Source: Pseudoflavonifractor sp. An85 (lineage in GTDB: Bacteria; Bacillota; Clostridia; Oscillospirales; Oscillospiraceae). From it: 64,000 nt of DNA. The DNA is taken from positions 37,292-101,291 of the forward strand of contig NZ_NFHE01000007.1 in assembly GCF_002161235.1 (NCBI RefSeq), given 5' to 3'. Of this stretch, positions 29,581-38,946 are shown piece by piece. Position 1 is the first letter of the stretch, and every line of letters starts with the position of its first letter. Made by a program: the position numbers and the translations under genes. The notes beneath the pieces are model-generated. The model worked only from the letters and a program-made list of their open reading frames with translations, did no database searches and was not told the origin of the DNA.

Positions 29581-30167
29581 ACCTCACCCGCCTCTTCCTC
29601 TTGCATCTTGGCGATGGCCGACTCCAGGTCCAGGGTCATCTGTACCCCCTCCTGGCTGGGAGCGGGCAACTCGGGTAACTCGTCCAAGCTGGACAGGCCA
29701 AAGGTGCGCAAGAACTGGTGGGTGGTGCGAAACTGCATGGGTCTGCCCGGCACCGCCAGACGTCCCGCCTCCTCAATCAGTTGCCGCTCCAGCAGCAACC
29801 CCACGGTGTAGGAGCTGTCCACCCCACGGATCTGCTCGATATAAGCCCGGGTCACCGGCTGGAAATAGGCCACAATGGTCAGCACTTCCAGAGCGGTCTG
29901 AGACAGCTTGGGAGGCTTGCGGTGCTCCAAAGTTTGCCGGATGGGGTCTGCGTACTCCGGCGCGGTGCACATCTGCCAGCAGTCCTCGGTGCGCACCAGA
30001 CACATGCCCCGGCGATCAAACCGGTATTCGTCGGCCAGATTCCGGCACAAGCGATCCACCGTCTCCACATCCTGTTCCAAAGTGGCCGCCATACGGCCCA
30101 CCGGCACCGGCTCCCCAGCTGCAAATAGGATGCCCTCGATGGTGTGTTCCAACTCCTTCAATTCCAT
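29577..30167 (-). CDS. scpB: Segregation and condensation protein B
   Basis: A 196-residue kleisin-associated protein with two winged helices: IEGILFAAGEPVPVGRMA at the N terminus and ALEVLTIVAYFQPVTRAYIEQIRGVD in the second. It partners ScpA and Smc in chromosome condensation. It overlaps scpA by 10 bases and DUF2953 by 4. Confidence 0.95.
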   Translation of the reverse strand: MELKELEHTIEGILFAAGEPVPVGRMAATLEQDVETVDRLCRNLADEYRFDRRGMCLVRTEDCWQMCTAPEYADPIRQTLEHRKPPKLSQTALEVLTIVAYFQPVTRAYIEQIRGVDSSYTVGLLLERQLIEEAGRLAVPGRPMQFRTTHQFLRTFGLSSLDELPELPAPSQEGVQMTLDLESAIAKMQEEEAGEV

Positions 30168-30970
30168 GTCTGGCCACCTCCATCGTCGGTTTCTGGGGAA
30201 AACTCCCCGTTAGGCTGGGTACAAGTCAAAGTACTGTCCTCACTGGTGCCTGCCAAATAAATCTGATTGGATTTACACAGCTCCAACACCGCCAAAAAGG
30301 TGGCCACAATTTCCGAGCGGCTGCGGTTACCTCGAAACAGCGCCCGGAAGTGGGTGACCCCGCCCGCTCTCAGCTGATCCAAAATCCACCGGGCCTTGGT
30401 CTCCACGGGATAGGGCTCCCGACCCACAATACCTTGAAAAGCCCGGGTGGGCGGGGCTGCTGCCCCTTCGCCCCGCTGAAAGATGCGCTGCAAAGCCGCG
30501 GTCAGGTCCTGGGGCTGGTGCTGGTAGCGATAGCCCTTCTCCTGGGGCAGAGGCCGAGGCGGTCCGGGCAGGTAGTCCCGCCCATAGGCATACCGCTGGG
30601 CCAAGACCTGGGTGACCCCCTTGACCTGCTCGTAGCTCTCCTTGTGCTGGTGGGCCTCCAGAGCAGCCATCAGCTGCTCCATCTCGCTCAGCGCCTCCTG
30701 GTCGTCCACAGACAGAAGCATGCGGGTTTTGATGTAGATCAGGTGGGCGGCCATAATGACAAATTCACTGGCCACCTCCAGATTCAGCCGCTCCCGCTGT
30801 TCCATCCACTCCAGGTACTGATCCAGCAGCAGAGAGATGGGAATGTCCCGGATCTCCATCTTATTTTTGCTCAACAGGTGAAGAATGAGGTCCAGCGGCC
30901 CGTCAAAGTCCTCCATGTCCTCTTTTCTTACTTTTACCACCTTATCCAGATGGTATACCGGGACATCCAC
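30158..30970 (-). CDS. scpA: Segregation and condensation protein A
   Basis: A 270-residue kleisin bridging the Smc heads. The N-terminal FDGPLDLILHLLSKNKMEIRDI region and SEFVIMAAHLIYIKTRMLL are typical, and the C-terminal winged helix includes SEIVATFLAVLELCKSNQI. The first codon is taken as GTG at 30970 with GGGAG four bases before it. A TTGTAT-17-TATAAT promoter precedes it. Confidence 0.95.
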   Translation of the reverse strand: MDVPVYHLDKVVKVRKEDMEDFDGPLDLILHLLSKNKMEIRDIPISLLLDQYLEWMEQRERLNLEVASEFVIMAAHLIYIKTRMLLSVDDQEALSEMEQLMAALEAHQHKESYEQVKGVTQVLAQRYAYGRDYLPGPPRPLPQEKGYRYQHQPQDLTAALQRIFQRGEGAAAPPTRAFQGIVGREPYPVETKARWILDQLRAGGVTHFRALFRGNRSRSEIVATFLAVLELCKSNQIYLAGTSEDSTLTCTQPNGEFSPETDDGGGQTWN

Positions 30971-31003
30971 ACTTCTCCCCCCTTACACAGCAAATTCACC
31001 GAT

Positions 31004-31032
31004 ATTATACCGAAGTTATCAAAAAAATACAA
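31004..31032 (-). promoter_or_regulatory. Promoter of the scpAB-gerW-dacF-rluB operon
   Basis: Minus strand TTGTAT (31032-31027), 17 bases, TATAAT (31009-31004). The -35 box and spacer overlap the T tract of the rnc terminator. Confidence 0.65.
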
Positions 31033-31063
31033 GGGCACCCCTGGGATATCCCCAAAGGTGCCC
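31021..31063 (-). terminator. Terminator of rnc
   Basis: Minus strand stem GGGCACC/GGTGCCC with an inner TGGG/CCCA pair, followed by TTGTATTTTTTT. Confidence 0.8.
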
Positions 31064-31072
31064 CCGATCCAT

Positions 31073-31753
31073 TCAGCTATGTTGCTCGGCCAGCTTCTCC
31101 AGTGCGGCCCGGGCTGCCATTTGCTCGGCCTCTTTCTTGGTGTGGCCCTTGCCCTGTCCGGCAGGAACGCCATCCACCGAGGCCTCCATGACAAAGATAC
31201 GAGCGTGGTCAGGTCCAATCTCCCGCACCAGATGATAACTCACCGCCACACCGGGTTTCCGCTGCACCAGCTCCTGCAAGGCGGTCTTGTAGTCCCGATC
31301 CACCGCCTTTTCCCGCTCCTTGTCCAAAATAAAGGTGCGGATGATGCTTCTCGCTGCCTCCATGCCGCCGTCCAAGTATACCGCCGCCAAGGTGGCCTCG
31401 GTGGCATCGGCAAGAATGGAGGGACGGGTGCGACCGCCTCCCGCGGCCTCTCCCTTGCCCAACTTCAAATGGACGCCCAGATCCAGAGCCTTGGCCACTT
31501 CATACAGGCTTTCCTCACACACCAACGCTGCACGGGTACGGGTCAACTCCCCTTCCGGCATGTTGGGATGCGAGGAAAACAGATGCTGCGCCACCACCAG
31601 ACCCAGAACTGAGTCGCCCAAAAACTCCAGCCGCTCATTGCTGGTCACGCCGTCGGAACGGTGCTCGTTGGCGTAGGAGCTGTGGGTCATGGCGTGCTCC
31701 AACAGAGACAAATCCTTAAAATGATACCCTAATTTTTCTTCCAGTTTCTTCAT
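31073..31753 (-). CDS. rnc: Ribonuclease III
   Basis: A 226-residue double-strand-specific RNase processing rRNA precursors. The signature NERLEFLGDSVLG is followed by the second acidic motif in ADATEATLAAVY, then a C-terminal dsRNA-binding domain ending KKEAEQMAARAALEKL. The start is the ATG at 31753, with GGAGG 5 bases before it; an ATG four codons earlier overlaps that site. It follows acpP after a terminator. Confidence 0.96.
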   Translation of the reverse strand: MKKLEEKLGYHFKDLSLLEHAMTHSSYANEHRSDGVTSNERLEFLGDSVLGLVVAQHLFSSHPNMPEGELTRTRAALVCEESLYEVAKALDLGVHLKLGKGEAAGGGRTRPSILADATEATLAAVYLDGGMEAARSIIRTFILDKEREKAVDRDYKTALQELVQRKPGVAVSYHLVREIGPDHARIFVMEASVDGVPAGQGKGHTKKEAEQMAARAALEKLAEQHS

Positions 31754-31768
31754 ACTACCCTCCATAGG

Positions 31769-31796
31769 AAAAGCCCCGCCTGCGGCAGGGCTTTTT
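31769..31796 (-). terminator. Terminator of acpP
   Basis: Minus strand AAAAAGCCC-GCC paired with GGC-GGGCTTTT (one mismatch) around a 3-base loop; just downstream of acpP and just upstream of rnc. Confidence 0.75.
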
Positions 31797-31812
31797 CCTT
31801 ACAAACACTCGC

Positions 31813-32046
31813 TTACAGGTCCAGGTGCTCCTGCATGTACTTGTACAGGTCGCCCACGGTGACGATGGAGCTCATCTCCTCTTCCTCCATCTCCTCCATG
31901 CCGAACTCCTCTTCCAGAGCCATGGACAGGTCCACCAGATCCACAGAGTCGGCACCCAACTCATCCACAAAGGCGGTATCCTTGGTAATGGCGTCAGCGT
32001 CCACACCAAATTGCTCGGCAATCAAGGCACACAGTTTTTCAAACAT
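31813..32046 (-). CDS. acpP: Acyl carrier protein
   Basis: A 77-residue acidic carrier for fatty acid synthesis. The phosphopantetheine attachment Ser lies in ELGADSVDLVDL (usually DSLD), and acidic EEEFGMEEMEEEEM follows. It sits downstream of plsX, a common arrangement, but has its own TTGACA-17-TATTAT promoter and its own terminator. Confidence 0.96.
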   Translation of the reverse strand: MFEKLCALIAEQFGVDADAITKDTAFVDELGADSVDLVDLSMALEEEFGMEEMEEEEMSSIVTVGDLYKYMQEHLDL

Positions 32047-32086
32047 ATTTTTCTCAAGCTCCTTTTATGTTGCTTATGTAAGAAAC

Positions 32087-32115
32087 ATAATAGGTGCTGC
32101 CGGCTCCCCTGTCAA
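32087..32115 (-). promoter_or_regulatory. Promoter of acpP
   Basis: Minus strand TTGACA (32115-32110), 17 bases, TATTAT (32092-32087). A short inverted repeat TTATGT/ACATAA overlaps the start region. No FapR-type operator is seen. Confidence 0.7.
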
Positions 32116-32133
32116 GAGTATTTTTGACAGATT

Positions 32134-33195
32134 TTACTCCGGCTGCTCCCCGGTCTCCTGTTTTTTAGCCAAACCCTTCACCGGCAGGCGCATGTACTCT
32201 ACGTTTTCCGTAATATCCTCAATAATCCCCGCCTTGCTGTACTCCATGGCCTGACGGATGGCGTTTTTCATGGCAAAGCCATCGGAAGAACCGTGGGCCT
32301 TGATGACCGGCTTGGAAATGCCCATCAGGGGAGTGCCACCCACCTCACCGGCATCCATGAGCTTTTTAAACTTGCGCAACCCGTCCTTCACCAGCAGAGC
32401 AGCAATCTTGGTCTTCAAGCTGGAGAGGAACATCTTTTTAATCTCCCGGCCCATGAAGATGCCCACGCCCTCCATGGTCTTCAGGAAGATGTTGCCGGAG
32501 TAACCGTCGGTGACGATGACGTCCACGCTGCCGGACACTGCTTCCCGGGCCTCCACGTTGCCCACAAAGTTGATGCGGCCCTCATCGGAAGCCTTTTGCA
32601 GCAGCACATAGGCCTCCCGCTGCAAATCGGTGCCCTTGGAGGGCTCAGCGCCGATGTTCAAAAGCCCCACCTTGGGCTCGGGACGGCCCAGCACCCGCTC
32701 AGCGTAGTAGCTGCCCATAAAGGCAAACTGGAGCAGGAATTCGGGGGTGCACTCGGCGGTGGCACCGCAGTCAATAAGCACCGCTCCACCGGTACCCGTA
32801 GGCACCACAGGAGCCAATGCCGCCCGTCGGATGCCCTTGATGCGCTTGGTCATCAAGGTGGCAGCGGAGAGCAAAGCTCCGGTGGAACCAGCGGAGACGA
32901 AAGCATCTCCCCCGCCGCTTTTCAGCAGGTTCAGGCCTACGGTGAGAGAGGAGTCCTTCTTCTCCTTAAAGGCCGTGGCGGGGTTGTCACACATCTCCAC
33001 CACCTGGTCGGCGTGGGAAATTTCCAAACCGGCCGGTAATTCGTCCTTCCCCTCCCGGTGCAGGGCCTCCAGGATCGCCTCACCGCGGCCTACCAGTACC
33101 ACTTCCACGCCATACTCGGCGATGGCATCCAGGGCCCCTCGTACCGGGGCCTGGGGGGCGTTGTCGCCGCCCATGGCGTCTACAATGATCTTCAT
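32134..33195 (-). CDS. plsX: Phosphate acyltransferase PlsX
   Basis: A 353-residue enzyme converting acyl-ACP to acyl-phosphate for phospholipid synthesis. It starts IIVDAMGGDNAPQAPVRGA and contains SAGSTGALLSAA and VVTDGYSGNIFLKT-like sequence, all typical. It lies 17 bases after trmFO and upstream of acpP. Confidence 0.97.
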   Translation of the reverse strand: MKIIVDAMGGDNAPQAPVRGALDAIAEYGVEVVLVGRGEAILEALHREGKDELPAGLEISHADQVVEMCDNPATAFKEKKDSSLTVGLNLLKSGGGDAFVSAGSTGALLSAATLMTKRIKGIRRAALAPVVPTGTGGAVLIDCGATAECTPEFLLQFAFMGSYYAERVLGRPEPKVGLLNIGAEPSKGTDLQREAYVLLQKASDEGRINFVGNVEAREAVSGSVDVIVTDGYSGNIFLKTMEGVGIFMGREIKKMFLSSLKTKIAALLVKDGLRKFKKLMDAGEVGGTPLMGISKPVIKAHGSSDGFAMKNAIRQAMEYSKAGIIEDITENVEYMRLPVKGLAKKQETGEQPE

Positions 33196-33212
33196 CTCCG
33201 CTTTTCCTCCTC

Positions 33213-34514
33213 TTACAGCTTCTCGCGCAGGGCATCCACCAGCTCCAGAGAGCGGCGGGACAGCTCCGCATTTTTATTTCGTTTTCCCTTTACCTTATAT
33301 CCCAAGGAGGGCATAATTCCGAAATTGATGTTCATGGGCTGGAAGTCCACCACGCTCTCATTGCTCACGTACTGAGCCAGAGCGCCCAGGGCTGTCTCTC
33401 GTGGAAAGTCCACAGGAGGCTTGCCCAACAGTCGGTTGGCCAGCTCCACCCCGGCCACAAAACCGGAGGCAGTGGATTCCACATACCCTTCCACGCCGGT
33501 GATCTGTCCAGCAAAGCAGATGCGCTCCTGGCCTCGCACCCGGTAGTAGGCATCCAGCAGGCGGGGCGAATCCAGGTAGGTGTTACGGTGCATTACCCCG
33601 TAGCGCACATATTCCGCATGGGCCAAAGCCGGGATCATGGAAAACACCCGCTTCTGCTCCCCCCACTTCAGATGGGTCTGAAAGCCCACAAGGTTATACA
33701 GCGTGCCCTGGGCATTATCCCGGCGCAGCTGCACCACGGCGTAGGGCTCCTTCCCCGTCTTGGGGTCGGGCAAGCCCTTGGGCTTGAGGGGGCCAAAGCA
33801 CAGAGTCTGTTCTCCCCGGCGGGCCATCACCTCCACGGGCATGCACCCTTCAAACACCCGGCCATCTTCAAAACCGTGGACCGGGGCCTCTTCGGCCTGG
33901 CACAGCTCCTTCCAGAAGGCCAGATATTCCTCCTGGCTCATAGCACAGTTGATGTAATCCGCCGTGCCCCGGTCGTACCGGGAGGCAAACCAGGCGTGGT
34001 CCATGTCAATGCTCTCAAAGGTAACAATGGGCGCTGCAGCATCATAGAAATTCAGATATCCCGTGTTGGGGAAAAGCTTGGCGATCTCCTCCGACAGTCC
34101 CTCGGATGTGAGGGGGCCGCTGGCAAGGATGACCTCCCCCTCGGGGATGTGGGTGACCTCCCCCTCCACCACGGTGATATTGGGGTGATTGCGCACGGCA
34201 TCGGTGACCACCTGGGAGAAAGCCTCCCGGTCTACCGCCAGAGCGCCGCCTGCCTCCACCCGGGTCTGGTCGGCACAGCGCAGGATGAGGGAACCGCAAC
34301 GGCGCAGCTCCTCTTTCAGCAGTCCCACGGCATTCTCCAGCTGATCCGAGCGAAGAGAGTTGGAGCATACCAACTCGGCAAAGCCCTCACTGTGGTGGGC
34401 AGGGGTCATCTTGTGGGGCTTCATCTCATGCAGGGTCACCCCAATCCCCCGCTGGGCCAGCTGCCAGGCCGCTTCACAACCGGCCAGTCCTGCGCCAATG
34501 ATGGTTACATTCAT
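33213..34514 (-). CDS. trmFO: tRNA (uracil-54-C5)-methyltransferase, folate/FAD-dependent
   Basis: A 433-residue flavoenzyme making ribothymidine-54 in tRNA from methylenetetrahydrofolate. The FAD motif GAGLAGCEAAWQ is at the N terminus; HHSEGFAELVCSNSLR and FAGQITGVEGYVES-type segments are family hallmarks. It lies between topA and plsX in the conserved dprA-topA-trmFO order. Confidence 0.97.
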   Translation of the reverse strand: MNVTIIGAGLAGCEAAWQLAQRGIGVTLHEMKPHKMTPAHHSEGFAELVCSNSLRSDQLENAVGLLKEELRRCGSLILRCADQTRVEAGGALAVDREAFSQVVTDAVRNHPNITVVEGEVTHIPEGEVILASGPLTSEGLSEEIAKLFPNTGYLNFYDAAAPIVTFESIDMDHAWFASRYDRGTADYINCAMSQEEYLAFWKELCQAEEAPVHGFEDGRVFEGCMPVEVMARRGEQTLCFGPLKPKGLPDPKTGKEPYAVVQLRRDNAQGTLYNLVGFQTHLKWGEQKRVFSMIPALAHAEYVRYGVMHRNTYLDSPRLLDAYYRVRGQERICFAGQITGVEGYVESTASGFVAGVELANRLLGKPPVDFPRETALGALAQYVSNESVVDFQPMNINFGIMPSLGYKVKGKRNKNAELSRRSLELVDALREKL

Positions 34515-34526
34515 AGTTCGTTTCCT

Positions 34527-36905
34527 TTATTCTTCCTGGGCCTCGGGCGCCGATTTGGCGGCCTTGGTGGAGGTTTTCTTGGTGGTCTTTTTGGCGGTGG
34601 TCTTCTTGGTCTCCGCCTTCTCTGCCGTTTTCTTGGCGGCAGTCTTCTTGGTGGTAGTGCTCTTCTTAGCAGCGGTCTTCTTGGCCGCTGTCTTTTTCTT
34701 GCCGGTCTCCTCCTGCTCTTGGGTCTCCTGGGCAGGTGCTTCCACCGCCTCCCCCTCTTCCGTCTTCTTCCGGAAGCCGCCCCGCTTCTCCTCGGGCAGG
34801 AAGTTGGGGCATTTCTCATTGATGCAGAAGGGACGCTTATAGCCGCGGCCTGCCTTCTTGAACATGGTGTGGCCGCACTCGGGGCAGCAGTCCTTCACCG
34901 GCACATCCCAGGTGCGGAACTCGCACCGGCGGCTCTCGTCCTTGCTGCTCAGATGTTCACAGCAGTAGTAGGTGTACTGCTTGTGGGTCTTTTTGCTGGT
35001 GCCGGTGCGCTTGACCAGACGGCCGCCGCACAGGGGACACTTGCCCGGCATCTCCACCACCAAGGGCATGGTGAAGTTGCACTCCGGCCAGCCGGGACAG
35101 GCCAGGAAGCGGCCAAAGCGGCCCGACTTCACCACCAGGTTGCGGCCGCACTCGGGGCAGATCTCCTCGGACACCTCATCGGGTACCTTGATGCGCTCGC
35201 CGTCCAGCTCGGTCTCTGCCTTTTTCATCTCCTGGTCAAAGTCACCGTAGAAGTCGGAGAGCACCTGCTTCCAGTTCACTTCTCCCGTCTCCACCTTGTC
35301 CAGCCGCTGCTCCATCTGGGCGGTGAAGGCCGGGTCTACGATGTCGGGGAACTTGTCCTTCATCAGTCCCGTCACCACCTCACCCAAGGGAGTGGGACGC
35401 AGGTGCTTGCCCTCCTTGACCACATATTCCCGGTCGGTGATGGTGGAAATGGTGGGCGCGTAGGTGGAGGGACGGCCAATGCCCTTCTCCTCCAAGGCCC
35501 GGATGAGGGTGGCCTCGGTAAACCGGGCAGGAGGCTGGGTGAAGTGCTGGGCTGGGGTGAGTCCGTCCAGACGCAGAGCCTCCCCCTCCTTCAAATCGGG
35601 CAGCGGAGACTGAGGCGCCTCGTCCTCGTCGTCCCGACTCTCCTCGTACACAGCGGTGAAGCCGGAGAACTTAATGGAGGAGTGGCTGGCCCGGAATTGA
35701 TATCCGGCGCTCTCCACCTCAATGGACACACTGTCATAAATGGCCTGGGCCATCTGGCAGGCCAGAAAACGGCTCCAAATGAGCTTATAGAGCCGATACT
35801 GTTCGCTGGTCAGATCCTTCTTCAGCTGCTCGGGGGTCAGGTTCACATCCGAGGGACGAATGGCCTCGTGGGCATCCTGGGCGGAATCCTTGGCCTTGAA
35901 GCGGCGAGTCTTTTCGGGATAATAGTTCTTGCCATAGCGGGCCTCAATGAAGGTCTTGGCCGAGGCCAGAGCCTCCTCGGACAGGCGCAGAGAGTCGGTT
36001 CTCATGTAGGTGATAAGACCCACGGTACCCTCTCCGGCAATGTCCACGCCTTCGTACAACTGCTGGGCCACCGACATGGTGCGCCGGGGCGTCATGTTCA
36101 GCTTGCGAGAGGCCTCCTGCTGCAAGGTAGAGGTGATAAAGGGCGGGGCGGGGTTGCGCTTTTTGTCCTGACGCTTCACCGCTCGCACTGTAAAGGTTCT
36201 GGCCTTCACAGCATCCATAACCTGCTGGACCTCCTGCTCACTGCCCAGCTCCATCTTCTTGTCCTGTCCGTAGAACTCGGCCCGGAAGGCGCCGATGTTG
36301 GGAGCAATGCGGCCCAGATCAGCCGTGATAGACCAGTACTCTTTGGGAACGAAAGCGCGGATCTCCTCTTCCCGCTCCACCACCAGGCGGGTGGCCACCG
36401 ACTGCACACGACCGGCAGACAGGCCGCGGCGGATTTTCTTCCACAGCAAGGGAGAGAGCTGGTAGCCCACGATGCGGTCCAAAATACGCCGGGCCTGCTG
36501 GGCATCTACCAGGTTTTGATCGATTTTCCGGGGGGATGCAATGGACTCAGAGACCACCTTGCGGGTGATCTCGTTGAAGGTCACTCGACAGGTCTTCTCC
36601 TTGGGTACCCCCAGCACCGATTGCAGGTGCCAGGAGATGGCCTCTCCTTCTCGGTCAGGGTCGGTAGCCAGATAGACCCGCTGGCTGGCCTTGGCCGCCT
36701 TGCGCAGGTCAGAAATGGTCTCTTCTTTGTCCTTGATATCCTGATAGTCCGGCTCAAAGGTGGTCACGTCCACACCCAGCTTGCTTTTGGGCAGGTCCCG
36801 CACATGGCCCATGGACGCCTTCACCTGATAGTCGGGCCCCAAATATTTTCCAATGGTTTTTGCCTTGGCTGGCGACTCTACGATCACCAAATTCGTTTTT
36901 CCCAT
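34527..36905 (-). CDS. topA: DNA topoisomerase I with lysine-rich tail
   Basis: A 792-residue type IA topoisomerase relaxing negative supercoils. The Toprim domain is at the N terminus (NLVIVESPAKAKTI, TDPDREGEAI), and the catalytic Tyr is in GLITYMRTDS (~298). Three C4 zinc modules follow (CPECGRNL..CPGWPEC, CPLCGGRL, CPECGHTM). The final ~60 residues are Lys/Ala/Thr repeats (TAAKKTAAKK) like histone H1, probably for non-specific DNA contact. It follows dprA by 6 bases. Confidence 0.97.
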   Translation of the reverse strand: MGKTNLVIVESPAKAKTIGKYLGPDYQVKASMGHVRDLPKSKLGVDVTTFEPDYQDIKDKEETISDLRKAAKASQRVYLATDPDREGEAISWHLQSVLGVPKEKTCRVTFNEITRKVVSESIASPRKIDQNLVDAQQARRILDRIVGYQLSPLLWKKIRRGLSAGRVQSVATRLVVEREEEIRAFVPKEYWSITADLGRIAPNIGAFRAEFYGQDKKMELGSEQEVQQVMDAVKARTFTVRAVKRQDKKRNPAPPFITSTLQQEASRKLNMTPRRTMSVAQQLYEGVDIAGEGTVGLITYMRTDSLRLSEEALASAKTFIEARYGKNYYPEKTRRFKAKDSAQDAHEAIRPSDVNLTPEQLKKDLTSEQYRLYKLIWSRFLACQMAQAIYDSVSIEVESAGYQFRASHSSIKFSGFTAVYEESRDDEDEAPQSPLPDLKEGEALRLDGLTPAQHFTQPPARFTEATLIRALEEKGIGRPSTYAPTISTITDREYVVKEGKHLRPTPLGEVVTGLMKDKFPDIVDPAFTAQMEQRLDKVETGEVNWKQVLSDFYGDFDQEMKKAETELDGERIKVPDEVSEEICPECGRNLVVKSGRFGRFLACPGWPECNFTMPLVVEMPGKCPLCGGRLVKRTGTSKKTHKQYTYYCCEHLSSKDESRRCEFRTWDVPVKDCCPECGHTMFKKAGRGYKRPFCINEKCPNFLPEEKRGGFRKKTEEGEAVEAPAQETQEQEETGKKKTAAKKTAAKKSTTTKKTAAKKTAEKAETKKTTAKKTTKKTSTKAAKSAPEAQEE

Positions 36906-36911
36906 AGATAA

Positions 36912-38156
36912 CTACTCCATTTTTAGTCTCACCGAAGCTCGGAATTTTTTATTTTTCTCCTGGGCCACATACCCCTGTAATTGCAGCATAGTCAATGCCG
37001 CCAGCACCCGCCCTGCGGGCCGCTGGGTATGTTCCACCAGGTCATCCGTTCCTTTTACACCCTCTTGCAGGGCCAGGAGCACCACCTGCTCATCATCCGT
37101 CAGGTTCTGTTTGCACTCCTTCCAGTCAATATATTCCATGCTTTCGGGATTGTCAACCTCTTTTTCCCGCCGTTCTGGCTGAGTGGGCTGATGTTCCGGC
37201 TGGGTGGTCTGCTCTAGATGATGCAATCTCTGCTCCACCACCTGGGGGTCCATGGGGGTCTGCACTCCTAATTTCACCGGAAACCGGTTCCGCCATTCGC
37301 ACAAAATATCCTCTCCGCAGGTAACCAGCTTAGCCGCTCCCTCCTGAATCAGCCGGTTGGTACCCTCGCTGGCCGGGGCATCCACCGCACCGGGTACGGC
37401 GTACACATCCCGGTTTTGATCCAAGGCGTGGTTGGCCGTGAGCAGTGAGCCGCCCCAACGGGGACTCTCCACCACCACAACGCCCAGGGACAAACCGCTG
37501 AGGATACGGTTGCGCACTGGAAAATGGCTGGCCATATGTTGGGTGCCGGGAGGATATTCGGACAACAGCAGGCCCGAGGCCACCACATCTTCATACAAGC
37601 TGCGGTGGTACCGGGGGTATATCACGTCCAGACCGCCGGCGATCACGCTCACCACCCGGCCGCCTGCCATCAGCGCTCCTCGCACCGAGGCGGCGTCAAT
37701 GCCCTGGGCCATGCCGGACACCACCAGGGCCCCGCTGTGGGTCAGCTCCATGGCCAGTTTTCCCGCCACCCGCTCCCCATACGGGGTGCAGGATCGGGTG
37801 CCCACCATGGCAATGACCACCTCATCATCCACCGCCAGGGGTCGGCCCTTGGCGTAGAGCACCAGCGGCGGCTGGGGAATGGCAGCTAGGCGTTGGGGAT
37901 AGGTGGCATCCTGTCGGGTCATCACCCGGATACCCAGCTGGTCGCATTGATCTAAGATGCGGTCCACCTCTGCCATGGATTTGTCCCGCAGTGAGACCTT
38001 GGCCCGCCCTTGCAGCCATGTCAGCTCCTCCAACTCCTGCCCGCGGGCAAAGTATGCCCCCTGGGGCGTGCCGAAGTGGTCCAGAACCCGCTCCATATTC
38101 ACCCCGGCCAATCCTTTTCGGGTGGACAGCCACAGCCAATATTTCAAGTTGGACAT
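36912..38156 (-). CDS. dprA: DNA-processing protein DprA
   Basis: A 414-residue protein loading RecA on incoming single-stranded DNA. A helical N-terminal domain precedes the Rossmann-like core with MVGTRSCTPYGE, VSGMAQGIDAASVRGAL and NRILSGLSLGVVVVES. A C-terminal winged helix (GTDDLVEHTQRPAGRVLAALT) is also seen. AAAGGAGGG lies before the ATG. The order dprA-topA-trmFO is conserved. Confidence 0.95.
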   Translation of the reverse strand: MSNLKYWLWLSTRKGLAGVNMERVLDHFGTPQGAYFARGQELEELTWLQGRAKVSLRDKSMAEVDRILDQCDQLGIRVMTRQDATYPQRLAAIPQPPLVLYAKGRPLAVDDEVVIAMVGTRSCTPYGERVAGKLAMELTHSGALVVSGMAQGIDAASVRGALMAGGRVVSVIAGGLDVIYPRYHRSLYEDVVASGLLLSEYPPGTQHMASHFPVRNRILSGLSLGVVVVESPRWGGSLLTANHALDQNRDVYAVPGAVDAPASEGTNRLIQEGAAKLVTCGEDILCEWRNRFPVKLGVQTPMDPQVVEQRLHHLEQTTQPEHQPTQPERREKEVDNPESMEYIDWKECKQNLTDDEQVVLLALQEGVKGTDDLVEHTQRPAGRVLAALTMLQLQGYVAQEKNKKFRASVRLKME

Positions 38157-38175
38157 CGCTGTCCCCCCCCTCCTT

Positions 38176-38946
38176 TTATAAATGGGCCCGTGCCATCTCC
38201 CATAGCACCACCGAAGCAGCCACGGCGGCGTTCAGGGACTCGCACCGATCCACCATGGGGATTTTCACCGTCTTCTCACACAGATCTAAAGCCAGTTGGG
38301 ACACGCCCCGGCCCTCACTGCCAATGATGACACCACTGCGCTGCAAAGAAATGTCCCGCACGTCTTCCGTGTCTTCCCGCAAAGCGGTGGCATAGAGGGG
38401 AATATCTGCCTCTTTCAGTCGCTGCGCCGCCTGCTCCAAGGTGGTCTCCCACACCGGCAGACGGAAGGCCGCACCCATGGTGGAGCGTACCGTCTTGGGG
38501 CTCCAGGGGTCGGCGCAGCCGGAGCACAAGATGAGGCCGTCGGCTCCAAAGGCATCCGCCGTACGCCAGATGGTGCCCACGTTGCCCGGGTCCTGCACCC
38601 CGTCCAACAGAAGATACCGGCTTCCAGTGAGGGTTTGGGGCATATCCAGGCTGGGGGTTTTCCCCACAAACACCACCCCTTGTGGAGTTTGTGTCTGGGC
38701 CACTGCCTCCAACAGGGACGAGGGCACCTCCACCAGCCGCACCTCTTGGGGCAAGTCAGGCAGTGGAACACCGGTGGCATAAATCACCGTCTCCAGGGAA
38801 ATGGACGCTTTCAGAGTCTCTCGGAGCAGTTTGGGCCCCTCCCCCACAAATACGCCCTCTTCCCGGCGGGCAGAACGCTTGCTGCCTAGCTTGCGCAGAT
38901 GGGTGACCAGGGGGTTGGAGCGGCTGGAAATCACCTCATGTCTCAT
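38176..38946 (-). CDS. TrmH/SpoU family RNA 2'-O-methyltransferase
   Basis: A 256-residue SPOUT methyltransferase. An N-terminal substrate-binding domain (VFVGEGPKLLRE) precedes the knotted domain with LLLDGVQDPGNVGTIWRTADAFGA, IIGSEGRG and SLNAAVAASVVLWE (motifs 1-3, shown in part). The likely target is a ribose in rRNA or tRNA. Its ATG overlaps the ktrA stop (ATGA). Confidence 0.93.
   Translation of the reverse strand: MRHEVISSRSNPLVTHLRKLGSKRSARREEGVFVGEGPKLLRETLKASISLETVIYATGVPLPDLPQEVRLVEVPSSLLEAVAQTQTPQGVVFVGKTPSLDMPQTLTGSRYLLLDGVQDPGNVGTIWRTADAFGADGLILCSGCADPWSPKTVRSTMGAAFRLPVWETTLEQAAQRLKEADIPLYATALREDTEDVRDISLQRSGVIIGSEGRGVSQLALDLCEKTVKIPMVDRCESLNAAVAASVVLWEMARAHL

Noticed and set aside
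29408..31612. 734-residue plus-strand frame opposite scpAB and rnc
   Set aside because: Antisense shadow; scpA, scpB and rnc motifs on the minus strand are unambiguous.
34511..34819. 102-residue Arg/Pro-rich frame on the minus strand
   Set aside because: It is the frame-shifted reading of the Lys-rich topA tail.
33588..36911. 1107-residue plus-strand open frame opposite trmFO and topA
   Set aside because: Shadow of two well-recognised minus-strand genes; Leu/Gly/His-rich composition, no ribosome-binding site or domain.
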